Shown here: piece by piece, positions 13,805 through 13,964 of the stretch
Position numbering within the stretch: the first letter of the stretch is position 1
Layout of the letters: the number at the start of each line of letters is the position of its first letter
Source: Nitrospina sp.
GTDB taxonomy: Bacteria; Nitrospinota; Nitrospinia; Nitrospinales; Nitrospinaceae
Assembly (NCBI GenBank): GCA_004357365.1
Contig: SMVT01000167.1
Coordinates: 1 to 13,964 of the forward strand
Direction: 5' to 3'
Length of the DNA stretch: 13,964 bases
Made by a program: the position numbers and the translations under genes
Notes under the pieces: generated by a model
Database searches by the model: none
What the model was told of the DNA's origin: nothing
Seen by the model: only the letters and a program-made list of their open reading frames with translations

Positions 13805-13964
13805 CGGCACGCTGGAATTGGGTGGGGTTCTATGATATGTTGGGCATGAATGGCAACCCTAATGCTCAACTCGGGCCGTAAAGGTCTGCCGGCCCTTCGC
13901 GGACCCGTTCCGGGCCGATTTTCTCGTCTCATTGATGTCTCAGCCACATGCTCGCTAAAATTCA
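13783..13964 (-). CDS. Possible 3' end of an unrecognised gene entering from the right edge
   Basis: A minus-strand frame is open from the window edge for 59 codons and stops at TAA (13783-13785), inside the terminator-like structure. It reads NFSEHVAETSMRRENRPGTG at its start and PACRPANRRG at its end. It is rich in Arg, Pro and Gly, which is also what a random frame through GC-rich DNA gives. A plus-strand frame from the ATG at 13850 is open to the edge too (MATLMLNSGRKGLPALRGPV...). Neither resembles a family I know. The terminator position favours the minus strand, either as a gene end or a non-coding RNA. Confidence is low. Confidence 0.2.
   Translation of the reverse strand, partial: NFSEHVAETSMRRENRPGTGPRRAGRPLRPELSIRVAIHAQHIIEPHPIPACRPANRRG

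Overview
The window looks like chromosomal DNA of a Gram-negative bacterium of moderately high GC. An outer-membrane beta-barrel gene, an RND-type lipid exporter, a peptidoglycan amidase and an ECF sigma factor all fit a two-membrane cell. The gene mix and the dispersed palindromes would suit a Nitrospinota-like or deltaproteobacterial-like lineage, but that placement is an impression and was not tested.

Layout from left to right. (1) The 3' three-quarters of purH (+, cut by the window edge). (2) A lone membrane-anchored coiled-coil protein of unknown role (+), ending at a strong palindromic terminator. (3) A run of six minus-strand genes, in transcription order: ECF sigma factor, overlapping soluble zinc-type anti-sigma factor, DUF151 bifunctional-nuclease protein, NAD kinase, an amidase_2-type peptidoglycan amidase without a signal peptide, and a two-helix membrane protein ending in a HAMP-like segment. 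Candidate internal promoters suggest it is at least two or three transcription units. (4) A divergent control region of about 390 bp, then two plus-strand genes with extended -10 promoters: a PagL-like/outer-membrane barrel and a 913-residue MMPL/RND exporter resembling HpnN. (5) A convergent minus-strand gene for a 685-residue class II aldolase/short-chain dehydrogenase fusion. (6) An AT-rich plus-strand gene for an unrecognised secreted protein, bracketed by short GC-rich palindromes. (7) A gene-poor right end with tandem palindromes, another dispersed-repeat copy and a minus-strand terminator that implies a transcript entering from beyond the right edge.

Functionally, the centre is weighted towards the cell envelope. 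An ECF sigma/anti-sigma pair lies beside genes for peptidoglycan cleavage, an outer-membrane barrel with a PagL-like His-x-Ser-Asn motif, and a lipid-type RND exporter. An envelope-stress link is a reasonable inference but nothing in the sequence proves it. purH, nadK and the aldolase-dehydrogenase are ordinary metabolic genes.

I found no rRNA, tRNA, CRISPR array, transposase or phage module. I saw no convincing multi-gene novel system. The items most worth a second look are the AT-rich gene between palindromes, the signal-less amidase next to the HAMP-only membrane protein, and the possible sigma autoregulatory promoter.
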